Part shown: in pieces, positions 16,010 to 23,333 of the stretch
Numbering within the stretch: the first letter of the stretch is position 1
Layout: every line of letters starts with the position of its first letter
Assembly: GCA_902168205.1 (NCBI GenBank)
Contig: CABHOK010000003.1
Location: 1,054,001-1,118,000 of the forward strand
Length of the DNA stretch: 64,000 bases
Direction: 5' to 3'
Origin: an uncultured Chitinophaga sp.
Lineage (GTDB): Bacteria; Bacteroidota; Bacteroidia; Cytophagales; Cyclobacteriaceae
The notes under the pieces: model-generated
The model's database searches: none
What the model saw: the letters and a program-made list of their open reading frames with translations, nothing else
What the model was told of the DNA's origin: nothing
Position numbers and translations under genes: made by a program

Positions 16010-17113
16010 ATGAATACTAAAACTGCATTTTCCGCTCATCAATTAGGAGGTATAGCATTGAATAATCGTCTCGTAATGGCTCCGATGACACGCAGCCGTG
16101 CGCATGACAACAAGCCGAACAAATTGATGGCGACATATTATGAGCAACGCGCATCTGCAGGGTTGATTATATCAGAAGGAGTTTCTCCTTCACCCAACGG
16201 TTTGGGCTATGCACGCATGCCGGGTATTTTTTCAGAACAGCAGGTAGATGCCTGGAAACAGGTAACCGCAGCCGTACACCGCAGAGGCGGAAAAATATTT
16301 GCACAGCTAATGCACGCAGGTCGCATGGCACACGGACTTAATTTACCAAAAGGTGCACGCGTACTCGCACCATCTCCCATCGCTGCTGATGGACATATAT
16401 GGACTGACCAGGAAGGCAAAAAAGAATTACCGATACCACAGGGAATGAGTGCAGGACAGGTAGAGGAAGTTATTGTTGAATTTATAACCGCTGCGCTGAA
16501 CGCCATTGAAGCAGGCTTTGACGGAATTGAACTACACGCAGCCAACGGATATTTACTCGAACAATTTTTATCACCACACACCAACAGACGTACCGATAAT
16601 TATGGTGGAAGCATTGAAAAACGCAGCAGGCTGTTACTCGAAATAGCAGAAGCGGTAGGCGATGCTATCGGCAGAGATAGAGTGGGTGTGCGTATATCTC
16701 CATACGGTGTAGCAGGCGATATGCCAAACTATCCGGAGATTGATGAAACCTATACATATGTGGCTACGAAGTTGAATGATCTCGGCATAGCGTATATACA
16801 TATAGCGGATCACAGTGCCGGTGGTGCACCCGAAGTACCGCTTACATTGAAGCGTACCATTCGCGAACAGTTTACCAACACCCTTATTCTTTCCGGTGGA
16901 TATACTATATCCCGTGCGGAGGAAGATCTCACATCGGGCATCGCAGATCTGGTAGCATTTGGTAAACCATTCATCAGCAATCCCGATTTAGTAGAGCGCC
17001 TGAGTAAAGGATTACCGCTCAATATTAAACTGGATGCCAGCACACTATACTCTTCAAATGCAAAAGGCTATACCGATTACCCGGTGTTTGAAGAAGAGAT
17101 GGTCAATGCCTGA
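16010..17113 (+). CDS. Old Yellow Enzyme family alkene reductase
   Basis: 367-residue FMN-dependent, NAD(P)H-using reductase that reduces activated C=C bonds or nitro esters (NemA-like). NRLVMAPMTRSRA near residue 20, ELHAANGYLLEQFLSP with the substrate-binding HxxN pair near 175, RTDNYGGSIEKRSR near 195, and the FMN-phosphate region ILSGGYT/GKPFISNPDLV near 300-330. ATG at 16010 gives the canonical length; a TTG 13 codons earlier is disregarded. Probably controlled by the adjacent ArsR and followed 37 bases later by DoxX. Confidence 0.93.
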   Translation: MNTKTAFSAHQLGGIALNNRLVMAPMTRSRAHDNKPNKLMATYYEQRASAGLIISEGVSPSPNGLGYARMPGIFSEQQVDAWKQVTAAVHRRGGKIFAQLMHAGRMAHGLNLPKGARVLAPSPIAADGHIWTDQEGKKELPIPQGMSAGQVEEVIVEFITAALNAIEAGFDGIELHAANGYLLEQFLSPHTNRRTDNYGGSIEKRSRLLLEIAEAVGDAIGRDRVGVRISPYGVAGDMPNYPEIDETYTYVATKLNDLGIAYIHIADHSAGGAPEVPLTLKRTIREQFTNTLILSGGYTISRAEEDLTSGIADLVAFGKPFISNPDLVERLSKGLPLNIKLDASTLYSSNAKGYTDYPVFEEEMVNA

Positions 17114-17150
17114 TCAACAACAGAAACCTACTTTAAAAACTATATAATTT

Positions 17151-17564
17151 ATGTCAGCTAAAATCAAATCAGTTGCAGTAATTGCAGCACGTGTTGTATT
17201 GGGACTTATCTATTTTGTTTTCGGTCTCAACTTTTTCTTTCACTTTATACCAATGAACGGCCCTACACCTACTCCACAAGCTGAAGCTTTTACTACCGGG
17301 TTGTTTCAATCAGGATACTTTTTCCCATTCCTTAAAGGACTGGAAGTGATATTCGGAGCCCTGTTGCTGGTGGGATTATTCGTGCCGCTCTCCTTGGTAA
17401 TTTTAGTGCCGGTAAGTCTGAATATACTGCTATTCCATGTATACCTGGCACCGGAAGGCTCCGCGATGGGCGTAGTTATACTACTCCTCAACTTGTTCCT
17501 CGCGTGGGCATATCGCAGTGCCTTTAAACCATTGCTTGCCAGCAAAACAACTGCAAGCTTGTAA
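17151..17564 (+). CDS. DoxX-like membrane protein
   Basis: 137 residues with four predicted membrane helices (ARVVLGLIYFVFGLNFFF, FLKGLEVIFGALLLVGLFV, LVILVPVSLNILLFHVYL, VVILLLNLFLAWAY). Length and helix pattern fit the DoxX/DoxD family. The exact role is unknown; members often accompany redox genes, as here (alkene reductase upstream). A terminator follows. Confidence 0.8.
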   Translation: MSAKIKSVAVIAARVVLGLIYFVFGLNFFFHFIPMNGPTPTPQAEAFTTGLFQSGYFFPFLKGLEVIFGALLLVGLFVPLSLVILVPVSLNILLFHVYLAPEGSAMGVVILLLNLFLAWAYRSAFKPLLASKTTASL

Positions 17565-17589
17565 GCAGCACACACTTTATATATATCCA

Positions 17590-17621
17590 GTATCGCAAAC
17601 CACGGTCTGCGATACTTTTTT
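17590..17621 (+). terminator. Rho-independent terminator after DoxX gene
   Basis: Perfect 8-bp stem GTATCGCA / TGCGATAC with a 10-base loop, followed by six T. Confidence 0.88.
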
Positions 17622-17680
17622 ATTTATATATAATACCATTCCAACTCAACCAGACCCTATACCCACACTCCCCACACAAA

Positions 17681-17700
17681 CTTCCCGACTTCCGGACTTT
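17681..17700. repeat. CTTCCCGACTTCCGGACTT word copy
   Basis: Single copy of the word that is repeated at 7868-7914 and 23217-23333. It ends against the 3' end of the DUF4260 gene. The surrounding 17622-17700 stretch is otherwise low-complexity. Confidence 0.5.
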
Positions 17701-18069
17701 TTACTTTTTACTTCTTACTTCTCTCCCAATCTCCCCCAAATGCGTAAACCTAAACCCGCTCTCATACTTCAACCCATATCCCAGCATCCGGTCCATCGTA
17801 GCGTGCGAGAATAGAATCAGTCCGATAAACTCAACGACTATATTTCCGAGAAAATATCCTCCAAGCCAGACAATAACTGCGAGGGCACGATGGTGAGCTA
17901 TATTGTAGAGCCAGGCCCCCGTTCTGGCATTATGTATATACCCAATCATGCTTATGTCGGGCAACAAGATGCAGCCCGCGAACCACCACCAGCTCAAACC
18001 AAGAAAGTTAAACAGCACCAGCGTTGCCAGAAACATTATAAATTCTTCGAGTTGGATAAGTTTTTTCAT
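17701..18069 (-). CDS. DUF4260 membrane protein
   Basis: 122 residues, hydrophobic. Characteristic LPDISMIGYI, GAWLYNIAHHRALA and the terminal DRMLGYGLKY segments match the DUF4260 family. Four membrane segments are likely (LVLFNFLGLSWWWFAG, IAHHRALAVIVWLGGYFLG and two others). Function unknown. Monocistronic, convergent with the DoxX operon. Confidence 0.8.
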   Translation of the reverse strand: MKKLIQLEEFIMFLATLVLFNFLGLSWWWFAGCILLPDISMIGYIHNARTGAWLYNIAHHRALAVIVWLGGYFLGNIVVEFIGLILFSHATMDRMLGYGLKYESGFRFTHLGEIGREVRSKK

Positions 18070-18200
18070 GTGTGATAATATGATAGAATAATAAATCGAT
18101 AGGTGAGGAGGTAAAGTAGCAGATTCCGGACGTTCCTGAAAATTTTAGAATCTTTTAAAAACTTGTTGACATACCGTTGTCACGGGCGGGGTGTTGCTTT

Positions 18201-18650
18201 ATGGAAAAATCAAACCGTATGCGATCCATTCATCAACAAGTAGAAATTAACTGGCCGGTGCGGGCGCTGTTCAACTATGTGTCTGACATCAGTAACAATG
18301 CATCGTGGCAGCAGCGTGTTGAAGACACGGAATGGCTGAACGATGAGCGTAACACTTCTGGCGCTCGCTTTAAAGAAGTACACGCCAATGGTAAGTCGCA
18401 CGTACTATGCGAGATAGCTGAGTTCATTCCATATCAGAAACGTTCGGTGGTTAGTAAGAACAGAGCTTTTCAATCGACCTGCACGTTCGAGTTCGAGCCC
18501 TGCCACAGTGGTACCGTTATGAAGGTTACGATGCAGGCGCGTGCCCGTGGTTTGTATAAACTCTTTGATCCTTTTGTTTCGAACCGGTTCCTCGAAGAGC
18601 GGTCGCGTGATATTTTCCGGTTGAAGGAAATGCTCGAGCTCGAAGATTAA
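18201..18650 (+). CDS. SRPBCC (START-like) family protein
   Basis: 149 residues. Starts with a Bet v1/polyketide-cyclase-like strand (QQVEINWPVRALFNYVSDISN) with WQQRVEDTEWL and a C-terminal amphipathic helix: a small hydrophobic ligand-binding fold. ATG at 18201; a GTG-type extension is possible but unneeded. No partner evident; it precedes another ligand-binding protein (GyrI-like) by 85 bases. Confidence 0.75.
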   Translation: MEKSNRMRSIHQQVEINWPVRALFNYVSDISNNASWQQRVEDTEWLNDERNTSGARFKEVHANGKSHVLCEIAEFIPYQKRSVVSKNRAFQSTCTFEFEPCHSGTVMKVTMQARARGLYKLFDPFVSNRFLEERSRDIFRLKEMLELED

Positions 18651-18735
18651 TCAATTTTCTTTTTACTGATGACACAGGGCTGTCATGTCGCGATCGTTGA
18701 TTTACAGAAATATAGTTCATAACCCTCTAAAAACT

Positions 18736-19194
18736 ATGACCATGAAAATTAAAGAAGTTAAACCAATCAATTTTTTGTTCTTCCGTACGGAGACAAAAGT
18801 AGAAGAGCTTCATGCTTTTTTACCGATAGGACAGCAACTTTTCCGTGAAGCTGTAAAACAGCAACTGAGTATTACTGGTCCTGTGCACTGGCATTACTAT
18901 GGATTTACGGGGGATGAAAGTAAACCGTTTACGTTGGAGGTAGCACTGCCTGTAGCCGATGTTCCGCACGACTACGATGGCGAGTTTCACTTTAAGCGAA
19001 CCGAGGCCTTCAAGTGCGCTACGATGGAACACGAAGGTGCGTGGAACCTGATGCCACAAAGCTATGGCAAGCTCTTGCAATATATAGCCGACAACAAACT
19101 CACACCTAAAGCCGTGAATCGTGAGATCTACGTGAATGTCGACTTTCAACATCCGGATGCCAATGCAGTAGAGATACAGATTGGTGTTCAATAA
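18736..19194 (+). CDS. GyrI-like / AraC effector-binding domain protein
   Basis: 152 residues without a DNA-binding domain. Segments ELHAFLPIGQQLFREAV, VHWHYYGFTGD and the closing REIYVNVDFQHPDANAVEIQIGV correspond to the tandem beta-alpha-beta-beta repeats of GyrI-like effector-binding domains, whose C-terminal 'E-[IV]-Y' region lines the pocket. Possible drug or hydrophobic-compound binding. Second such protein in the window. Confidence 0.75.
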   Translation: MTMKIKEVKPINFLFFRTETKVEELHAFLPIGQQLFREAVKQQLSITGPVHWHYYGFTGDESKPFTLEVALPVADVPHDYDGEFHFKRTEAFKCATMEHEGAWNLMPQSYGKLLQYIADNKLTPKAVNREIYVNVDFQHPDANAVEIQIGVQ

Positions 19195-19246
19195 CAGAAT
19201 AACTGTGCTATACCTGGTTAAACTATACACCTTGAAAAATCAGACT

Positions 19247-19589
19247 ATGAAAAAGATAATTATCCTGATCGGTATACTGGTCGGCCTTACTGCTATATTC
19301 ATAGCGTACTCGGCTCAGGGCAAGCGATTACTGGAAGCTGCACTGAGAATGGAATCAGGGAATATACCGTTGATCTGTTTACAATACAGTGAAGCATATG
19401 AAACGAATTGAATCCGCGCCACAGATCAGCTGCTTTCGCATATAGGCGGAAAGTCTGGCAATCGCGTTACAATACGTTTTGAAGAACTGGGATAGATCGA
19501 AAAAGATCTGCAGAGCAAACATTTTCTGATTACAACCCAAGGTGAAAAAGAGTTTAAAAAAACTGGGAGTAGACACTGCAGACCGATAA
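19247..19589 (+). pseudogene. Decayed small exported or membrane-anchored protein
   Basis: ATG at 19247 starts MKKIIILIGILVGLTAIFIAYS (one membrane or signal helix), but TGA interrupts after 54 codons. The same frame continues with protein-like sequence (ATDQLLSHIGGKSGNRVTIR, FEELG), a TAG, IEKDLQSKHFLITTQGEKEF, and then a run of seven A where a one-base slip restores KKLGVDTADR and a stop. Two in-frame stops plus one frameshift in about 112 codons indicate a pseudogene. Family not recognised. Confidence 0.65.
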
Positions 19590-19616
19590 CTAAAACAACA
19601 TAAGTATATATAGCAG

Positions 19617-20135
19617 ATGAGAAAAATAACATTAGGACTTGCCGTAACATTGGATGGATATATAGAAGGACCGAATGGTGAATACGACTGGTGCTTTACC
19701 GACCAGGATTATGGTATAACAGAATTTGTAGAAAGCATTGATGCTATATTTTACGGTCGAAAAAGTTTTGAGATGGCCGGAGGAAACCTGTATCCCGATA
19801 AGAAGGCCTATATATTCTCTAACTCTTTGAAAACTGTACAGGAAGGGGCTGAGCTGGTATCCGGAGATATCATTGAGGCTGTAAAGAAGATTAAACAACA
19901 ACCCGGTAAAAATATATGGTTGTTTGGTGGTGCCAGTCTTACTACAGCTTTTATCAACGCAGATCTTGTTGACGAGCTCTGGTTATCCATCCACCCGTTG
20001 TTGTTAGGCAGTGGTAAACTTTTGTTTCAGCAGATACGCGAGCGCAAATACTTTAACCTCGTCAAGACAAAGCACTATGAAACCGGACTGGTATCGTTGT
20101 GGTATACGCGGCAGGAGCAAGAGTTGAAGAAGTAA
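19617..20135 (+). CDS. RibD C-terminal / dihydrofolate reductase-like protein
   Basis: 172 residues of the YyaP/RibD_C family. N-terminal LGLAVTLDGYIEGPNGEYDW, then YGRKSFEM, and WLFGGASLTTAFINADLVDELWLSIHPLLLGSG (NADPH-binding GG plus the E-L-x-P segment). Predicted NADPH-dependent reductase; the substrate is not known for this stand-alone branch. It follows the pseudogene by 27 bases. Confidence 0.85.
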   Translation: MRKITLGLAVTLDGYIEGPNGEYDWCFTDQDYGITEFVESIDAIFYGRKSFEMAGGNLYPDKKAYIFSNSLKTVQEGAELVSGDIIEAVKKIKQQPGKNIWLFGGASLTTAFINADLVDELWLSIHPLLLGSGKLLFQQIRERKYFNLVKTKHYETGLVSLWYTRQEQELKK

Positions 20136-20184
20136 TTTTCAGGGTGATGTTTCCGTTCGTCAGTATTTTGTTACTTTGATGTAA

Positions 20185-20661
20185 ATGCTGAATGAAATGG
20201 AGCACAAACAACTGATTGAACAATTCTATACCGCGTTTCAAAACCGCGACTATACCACGATGCAAAACTGCTATCATGCAGACGCTACATTTCACGATCC
20301 GGCATTTCAGGATCTTCGCGCAAATGAAGTCCGCGCGATGTGGCAGATGTTGTTAACGTCAGCCAAAGATCTGAAGGTATCGTTCGATGATGTGCAGGCC
20401 ACCGGCAATACCGGTTCGTGCACCTGGCAGGCGTGGTATACTTTTTCCAAAACAGGCCGGCCGGTGCATAATGTTATCCGGGCATCATTCGAGTTCAAAG
20501 AAGGAAAGATACTTCACCACCGCGATTCATTCGATCTTTGGCGTTGGTCGCGGCAGGCGCTGGGAGCTTCCGGTTTATTGTTGGGCTGGAGTCCATTGGT
20601 GCAAAACAAGATTCACAGCAATGCCAAAGCTGCTCTTCAGAAATATATAGCAGGCCGTTAG
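20185..20661 (+). CDS. SnoaL-like / NTF2-family protein
   Basis: 158 residues. QLIEQFYTAFQNRDYTTMQNCYHADATFHDPAF is the standard opening of SnoaL-like ketosteroid-isomerase folds, followed by WYTFSKTGRPVHNVIRASFEF and KILHHRDSFDLWRW. Enzymatic or binding role unassigned. ATG 20185 or, four codons later, 20197 (MEHKQL) could be the true start. Confidence 0.8.
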   Translation: MLNEMEHKQLIEQFYTAFQNRDYTTMQNCYHADATFHDPAFQDLRANEVRAMWQMLLTSAKDLKVSFDDVQATGNTGSCTWQAWYTFSKTGRPVHNVIRASFEFKEGKILHHRDSFDLWRWSRQALGASGLLLGWSPLVQNKIHSNAKAALQKYIAGR

Positions 20662-20707
20662 CGCTACAGATCATTTATTCATTTTTCGGTTAGCAATCCT
20701 TTCTTCG

Positions 20708-20715
20708 TAACTTTG
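20708..20715 (+). promoter_or_regulatory. -7 promoter element of YkgJ-like gene
   Basis: TAACTTTG is an exact TAnnTTTG match that ends four bases before the ATG at 20720, implying a leaderless or nearly leaderless mRNA. Confidence 0.5.
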
Positions 20716-20719
20716 TGCT

Positions 20720-21295
20720 ATGGAGTTGGAAGAAAAAGTACGGGCGGTAGAGGAGGTCTTTGAAAAGCTCGATCGTGAGATCGCTTCGTTTCAGTCCTGG
20801 TCAGGACTTCACTGTGCGTGGGGTTGTGGCAAGTGCTGCTACAAGGCCGATATTGAAGCTACCATTCTTGAGTTTCTTCCATTTGCACATTATTTATACC
20901 AGCAAGACCTGGCCTATACCTGGTTTGAAAAATTACAGGGTAACGATTCTTCTCTTTGTTTGATTCTTAATCCGACACAGGGAGGCGCAGGTTTATGTTC
21001 CGAGTATAAACATCGCGGATTGATCTGCAGGCTGTTCGGGTACTCTGCGCGAACTAATAAATATGGTAAACGCGAACTCGTTACCTGCCAGATTATCAAA
21101 ACAGAACAGGCCGGTAATTATCAGCAGGCTTCACAAAAGATAGAAGAAAGCGAAGGAGAATTGCCGGTAATGAGTCATTACTACATGCAGCTTCATGCTA
21201 TTGATTTTGAGTTGGCACGAGATTTTTTCCCGATTAACGAAGCCATGAAGCGGGCAATTGAAGTTATATTGCATTATTATGCATACAGATCGTAG
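20720..21295 (+). CDS. YkgJ-family cysteine cluster protein
   Basis: 191 residues. CAWGCGKCCYKADIEAT near 32-48 and LCSEYKHRGLICRLFGYSA near 95-113 carry the eight-cysteine pattern of the YkgJ (CxxxCxxCC) family, which binds Zn or an Fe-S cluster. Proposed roles include protein modification; function in this lineage is unknown. The last 17 bases overlap the following membrane-barrel gene in another frame, suggesting coupling. Confidence 0.85.
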   Translation: MELEEKVRAVEEVFEKLDREIASFQSWSGLHCAWGCGKCCYKADIEATILEFLPFAHYLYQQDLAYTWFEKLQGNDSSLCLILNPTQGGAGLCSEYKHRGLICRLFGYSARTNKYGKRELVTCQIIKTEQAGNYQQASQKIEESEGELPVMSHYYMQLHAIDFELARDFFPINEAMKRAIEVILHYYAYRS

Positions 21296-21866
21296 CATAT
21301 TTTCAGGAAGAATAATTTTATCAGCGCTGTTACTCTTTTGTACAACAGCACTGGTTGCTCAGGTTAGTGACTCTTCCAGTTCAAAGCCCTTTCAATATTA
21401 CTGGACCAAACCACGGCTTGTACCCAAGGTTGGCGTGGGTGTACAAGACCGCGCTTTCTTTGAAGCCGGAGTATACTGGCAGAATATTTACAAGCATCCG
21501 TTAAGTCTTGCATCGAAAGGTCCTTATTGTACCATCGATATATTTATTGATGACAAGAACTTGCTGCTGGGGCCGAAGCTTGGTTATGAATTTACTGCGG
21601 GTATATTGGGCGTTGCTGCAGACATGACTTACTTCATTGATCGTAACTATAACGATGCAGGCCATGATCGTAAATCATTAGTGTTTACACCAAAAGTTGG
21701 CTTAACGATTCTGGGGTTTGCTGATTTCTTTTACGGGTATCAAATACCTCTTTCTGATGTTGAGATCACCACGATATACCGGAACCGTTTTTCTCTGGTA
21801 TTTAATCTTAACCGCGATTACTTCAACCTGAAGGAAGCTCCGCGCAGATCAGGCAGATCAAAATAA
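21279..21866 (+). CDS. Secreted small beta-barrel-like protein
   Basis: 195 residues with signal sequence (IILSALLLFCTTALVAQ). The mature part is rich in alternating aromatic/glycine strands (VGVGVQDRAFFEAGVYWQ, LLLGPKLGYEFTAGILGVAADMTYF), typical of small outer-membrane barrels. ATG 21279 lies inside the upstream gene's end. Family not named with confidence. Confidence 0.6.
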   Translation: MHTDRSIFSGRIILSALLLFCTTALVAQVSDSSSSKPFQYYWTKPRLVPKVGVGVQDRAFFEAGVYWQNIYKHPLSLASKGPYCTIDIFIDDKNLLLGPKLGYEFTAGILGVAADMTYFIDRNYNDAGHDRKSLVFTPKVGLTILGFADFFYGYQIPLSDVEITTIYRNRFSLVFNLNRDYFNLKEAPRRSGRSK

Positions 21867-22157
21867 AATCACTGTCATTACTTTTTCAGCAAAGCTATCG
21901 GCTGTAGAAACGAACGATGGTAACAATCCGGAGTGCGTAATGGTATAGGATGAAAGCTCGTGCGACTGCCGGTTCATGATGGTGAAGAGAATAACAATAG
22001 CCACCGCCACGATGATGCCGATGATAAGTGTGAGTTCGCGGTATGTAAAATGTTTTTTCACGCCATTCCTCTTTACCAACGGTGTGCCAGAGGTAAAAGA
22101 CCGCTTTTTGGTCTGATCCTTGATTTGTAGCACAGTATGTTGTTCACTTATGAACAT
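21858..22157 (-). CDS. Small single-pass membrane protein
   Basis: 99 residues: a basic N-terminal third (KDQTKKRSF, KRNGVKKHFTYREL), one strong membrane helix (TLIIGIIVAVAIVILFTIM) and a Ser/Thr-rich tail. The last three codons overlap the convergent barrel gene. No family recognised. Codon content and charge distribution look genuine. Confidence 0.5.
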   Translation of the reverse strand: MFISEQHTVLQIKDQTKKRSFTSGTPLVKRNGVKKHFTYRELTLIIGIIVAVAIVILFTIMNRQSHELSSYTITHSGLLPSFVSTADSFAEKVMTVILF

Positions 22158-22259
22158 GGCGTCATTATATTTTCGTACAGAGATTACCGTCTTTATCGGA
22201 AAAGGTTACTACCAGCCGCCTGGAAATGATTAAGCACCGACAGAGATTTATTTAATCAC

Positions 22260-22267
22260 TAAATTTG
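22260..22267 (+). promoter_or_regulatory. Candidate -7 element
   Basis: TAAATTTG fits TAnnTTTG, 29 bases before the ATG of the thioredoxin-like gene. No TTG is found 19 bases upstream. Confidence 0.35.
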
Positions 22268-22296
22268 TTAACTACCAAGGCATAGGATTACAGCGT

Positions 22297-22848
22297 ATGA
22301 AGAAAATATTATTAACAGCTACAGCACTGATTGGCGCGATGATGATCACCTCGATGACGTTGATTGGACCAACAGAAGCGATCGAAGAGGGACCTGTAAA
22401 ATGGATGACCTTTGCAGAAGCGTTGGAAAAATCGAAGAAGAGCAAGCGCCCGATCTTCATCGATGTTTATACGGACTGGTGCGGCTGGTGTAAAGTAATG
22501 GATAAGAATACATTCAGCGATCCGAAAGTAGCGCAGTTACTGAACGAGAAGTTTTATGCCGTGAAGTTCAATGGCGAGCAGAAAGAAGATGTTGTGTTTA
22601 ACGGCACTACATTCAAGTTTGTACCCAGCGGAAGAAACGGATATCATCAACTGGCAGCGGCACTGCTCAACAACCAGTTAAGTTACCCAACCGTAGTATT
22701 TCTCGATGAAGACTTCAAGATGATTCAGCCACTTCCGGGCTATCGGCAGGCTCCTGAGTTTCACATGATTGCCCAGTACATTGGCGAAGGGCACTATAAG
22801 AGTGTGAAATGGGAAGAGTGGCAAGCGAAGTATAAATCTCCGTTTTAA
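22297..22848 (+). CDS. Exported thioredoxin-like protein
   Basis: 183 residues. Hydrophobic N-terminus (MKKILLTATALIGAMMITS) suggests export. Then RPIFIDVYTDWCGWCKVMDKN with the CGWC active site (Cys62, Cys65), an insertion with GRNGYHQLA, and cis-Pro region SYPTVVFLDEDF. The domain is of the DUF255/thioredoxin_7 type. Predicted periplasmic thiol reductase. Followed by a strong terminator. Confidence 0.88.
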   Translation: MKKILLTATALIGAMMITSMTLIGPTEAIEEGPVKWMTFAEALEKSKKSKRPIFIDVYTDWCGWCKVMDKNTFSDPKVAQLLNEKFYAVKFNGEQKEDVVFNGTTFKFVPSGRNGYHQLAAALLNNQLSYPTVVFLDEDFKMIQPLPGYRQAPEFHMIAQYIGEGHYKSVKWEEWQAKYKSPF

Positions 22849-22869
22849 GACATAGGAGAGTACGTAAAC

Positions 22870-22905
22870 AAAAAAGCCTTCATGCAGCAGCATCAAGGCT
22901 TTTTT
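22870..22905. terminator. Bidirectional terminator
   Basis: AAAAAAGCCTT (22870-22880) and AAGGCTTTTTT (22895-22905) form a perfect stem with A- and T-runs on its flanks. It serves the thioredoxin-like gene and the convergent 42-codon gene at 22929-23057. Confidence 0.88.
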
Positions 22906-22928
22906 GTTTTATAGCATGTTGATCTGCG

Positions 22929-23057
22929 TTAGTCTTTCTTCTGTTCCTTTTTAACTTTAAGGAAGTCTACATAGCCGAGGGCAGTTGCAAACCCTACGAT
23001 TACAGCTACGATCGCGATGAAAATATTAGCTCCGTCTCCAATAAACTGTTGAAACAT
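22929..23057 (-). CDS. 42-residue single-pass membrane protein
   Basis: ATG 23057 to TAA 22929. Sequence begins MFQQFIGDGANIFIAIVAV, has one membrane helix (IFIAIVAVIVGFATALGYV) and ends with a charged tail DFLKVKKEQKKD. It is framed by the terminator at 22870-22905 and stands in an otherwise empty interval, which argues it is real. Function unknown; a small membrane-complex subunit or stress microprotein is possible. Confidence 0.6.
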   Translation of the reverse strand: MFQQFIGDGANIFIAIVAVIVGFATALGYVDFLKVKKEQKKD

Positions 23058-23216
23058 GGTTGTAGTTGTTTAACGGCAACAAAGGTATGTGTTGAACCCT
23101 AACCATGAAAGCATTTATGTTTAAAAAATTAACGTGCTTGAAACGGTTTTGACCCTCAGCAAGTTTCGTCCCCAGGTCCCCTAAACTTCAATCGATAGCA
23201 CCGATAAGGACATTTT

Positions 23217-23333
23217 TGACTTCCTGATTTTTCGGACTTCCCGTCTTTTTATACTCTCCGTCATTTTTGTCGCTTCCGGTCTTCCAAACTTTCCGACTTC
23301 TCGTCCTCCGGACTTCCCGACTTTCGGACTTTC
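23217..23333. repeat. Pyrimidine-rich CTTCCCG/CTTTCGGAC array
   Basis: About 115 bases built from variants of a 7-12 base word: GACTTCC, TTCGGACTTCCCG, CTTCCGGTCTTCC, CTTTCCGACTTC, TCCGGACTTCCCGACTTTCGGACTTTCC. Same word family as 7623-7914 and 17681-17700. It abuts the 3' end of the TPR gene. Confidence 0.65.
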
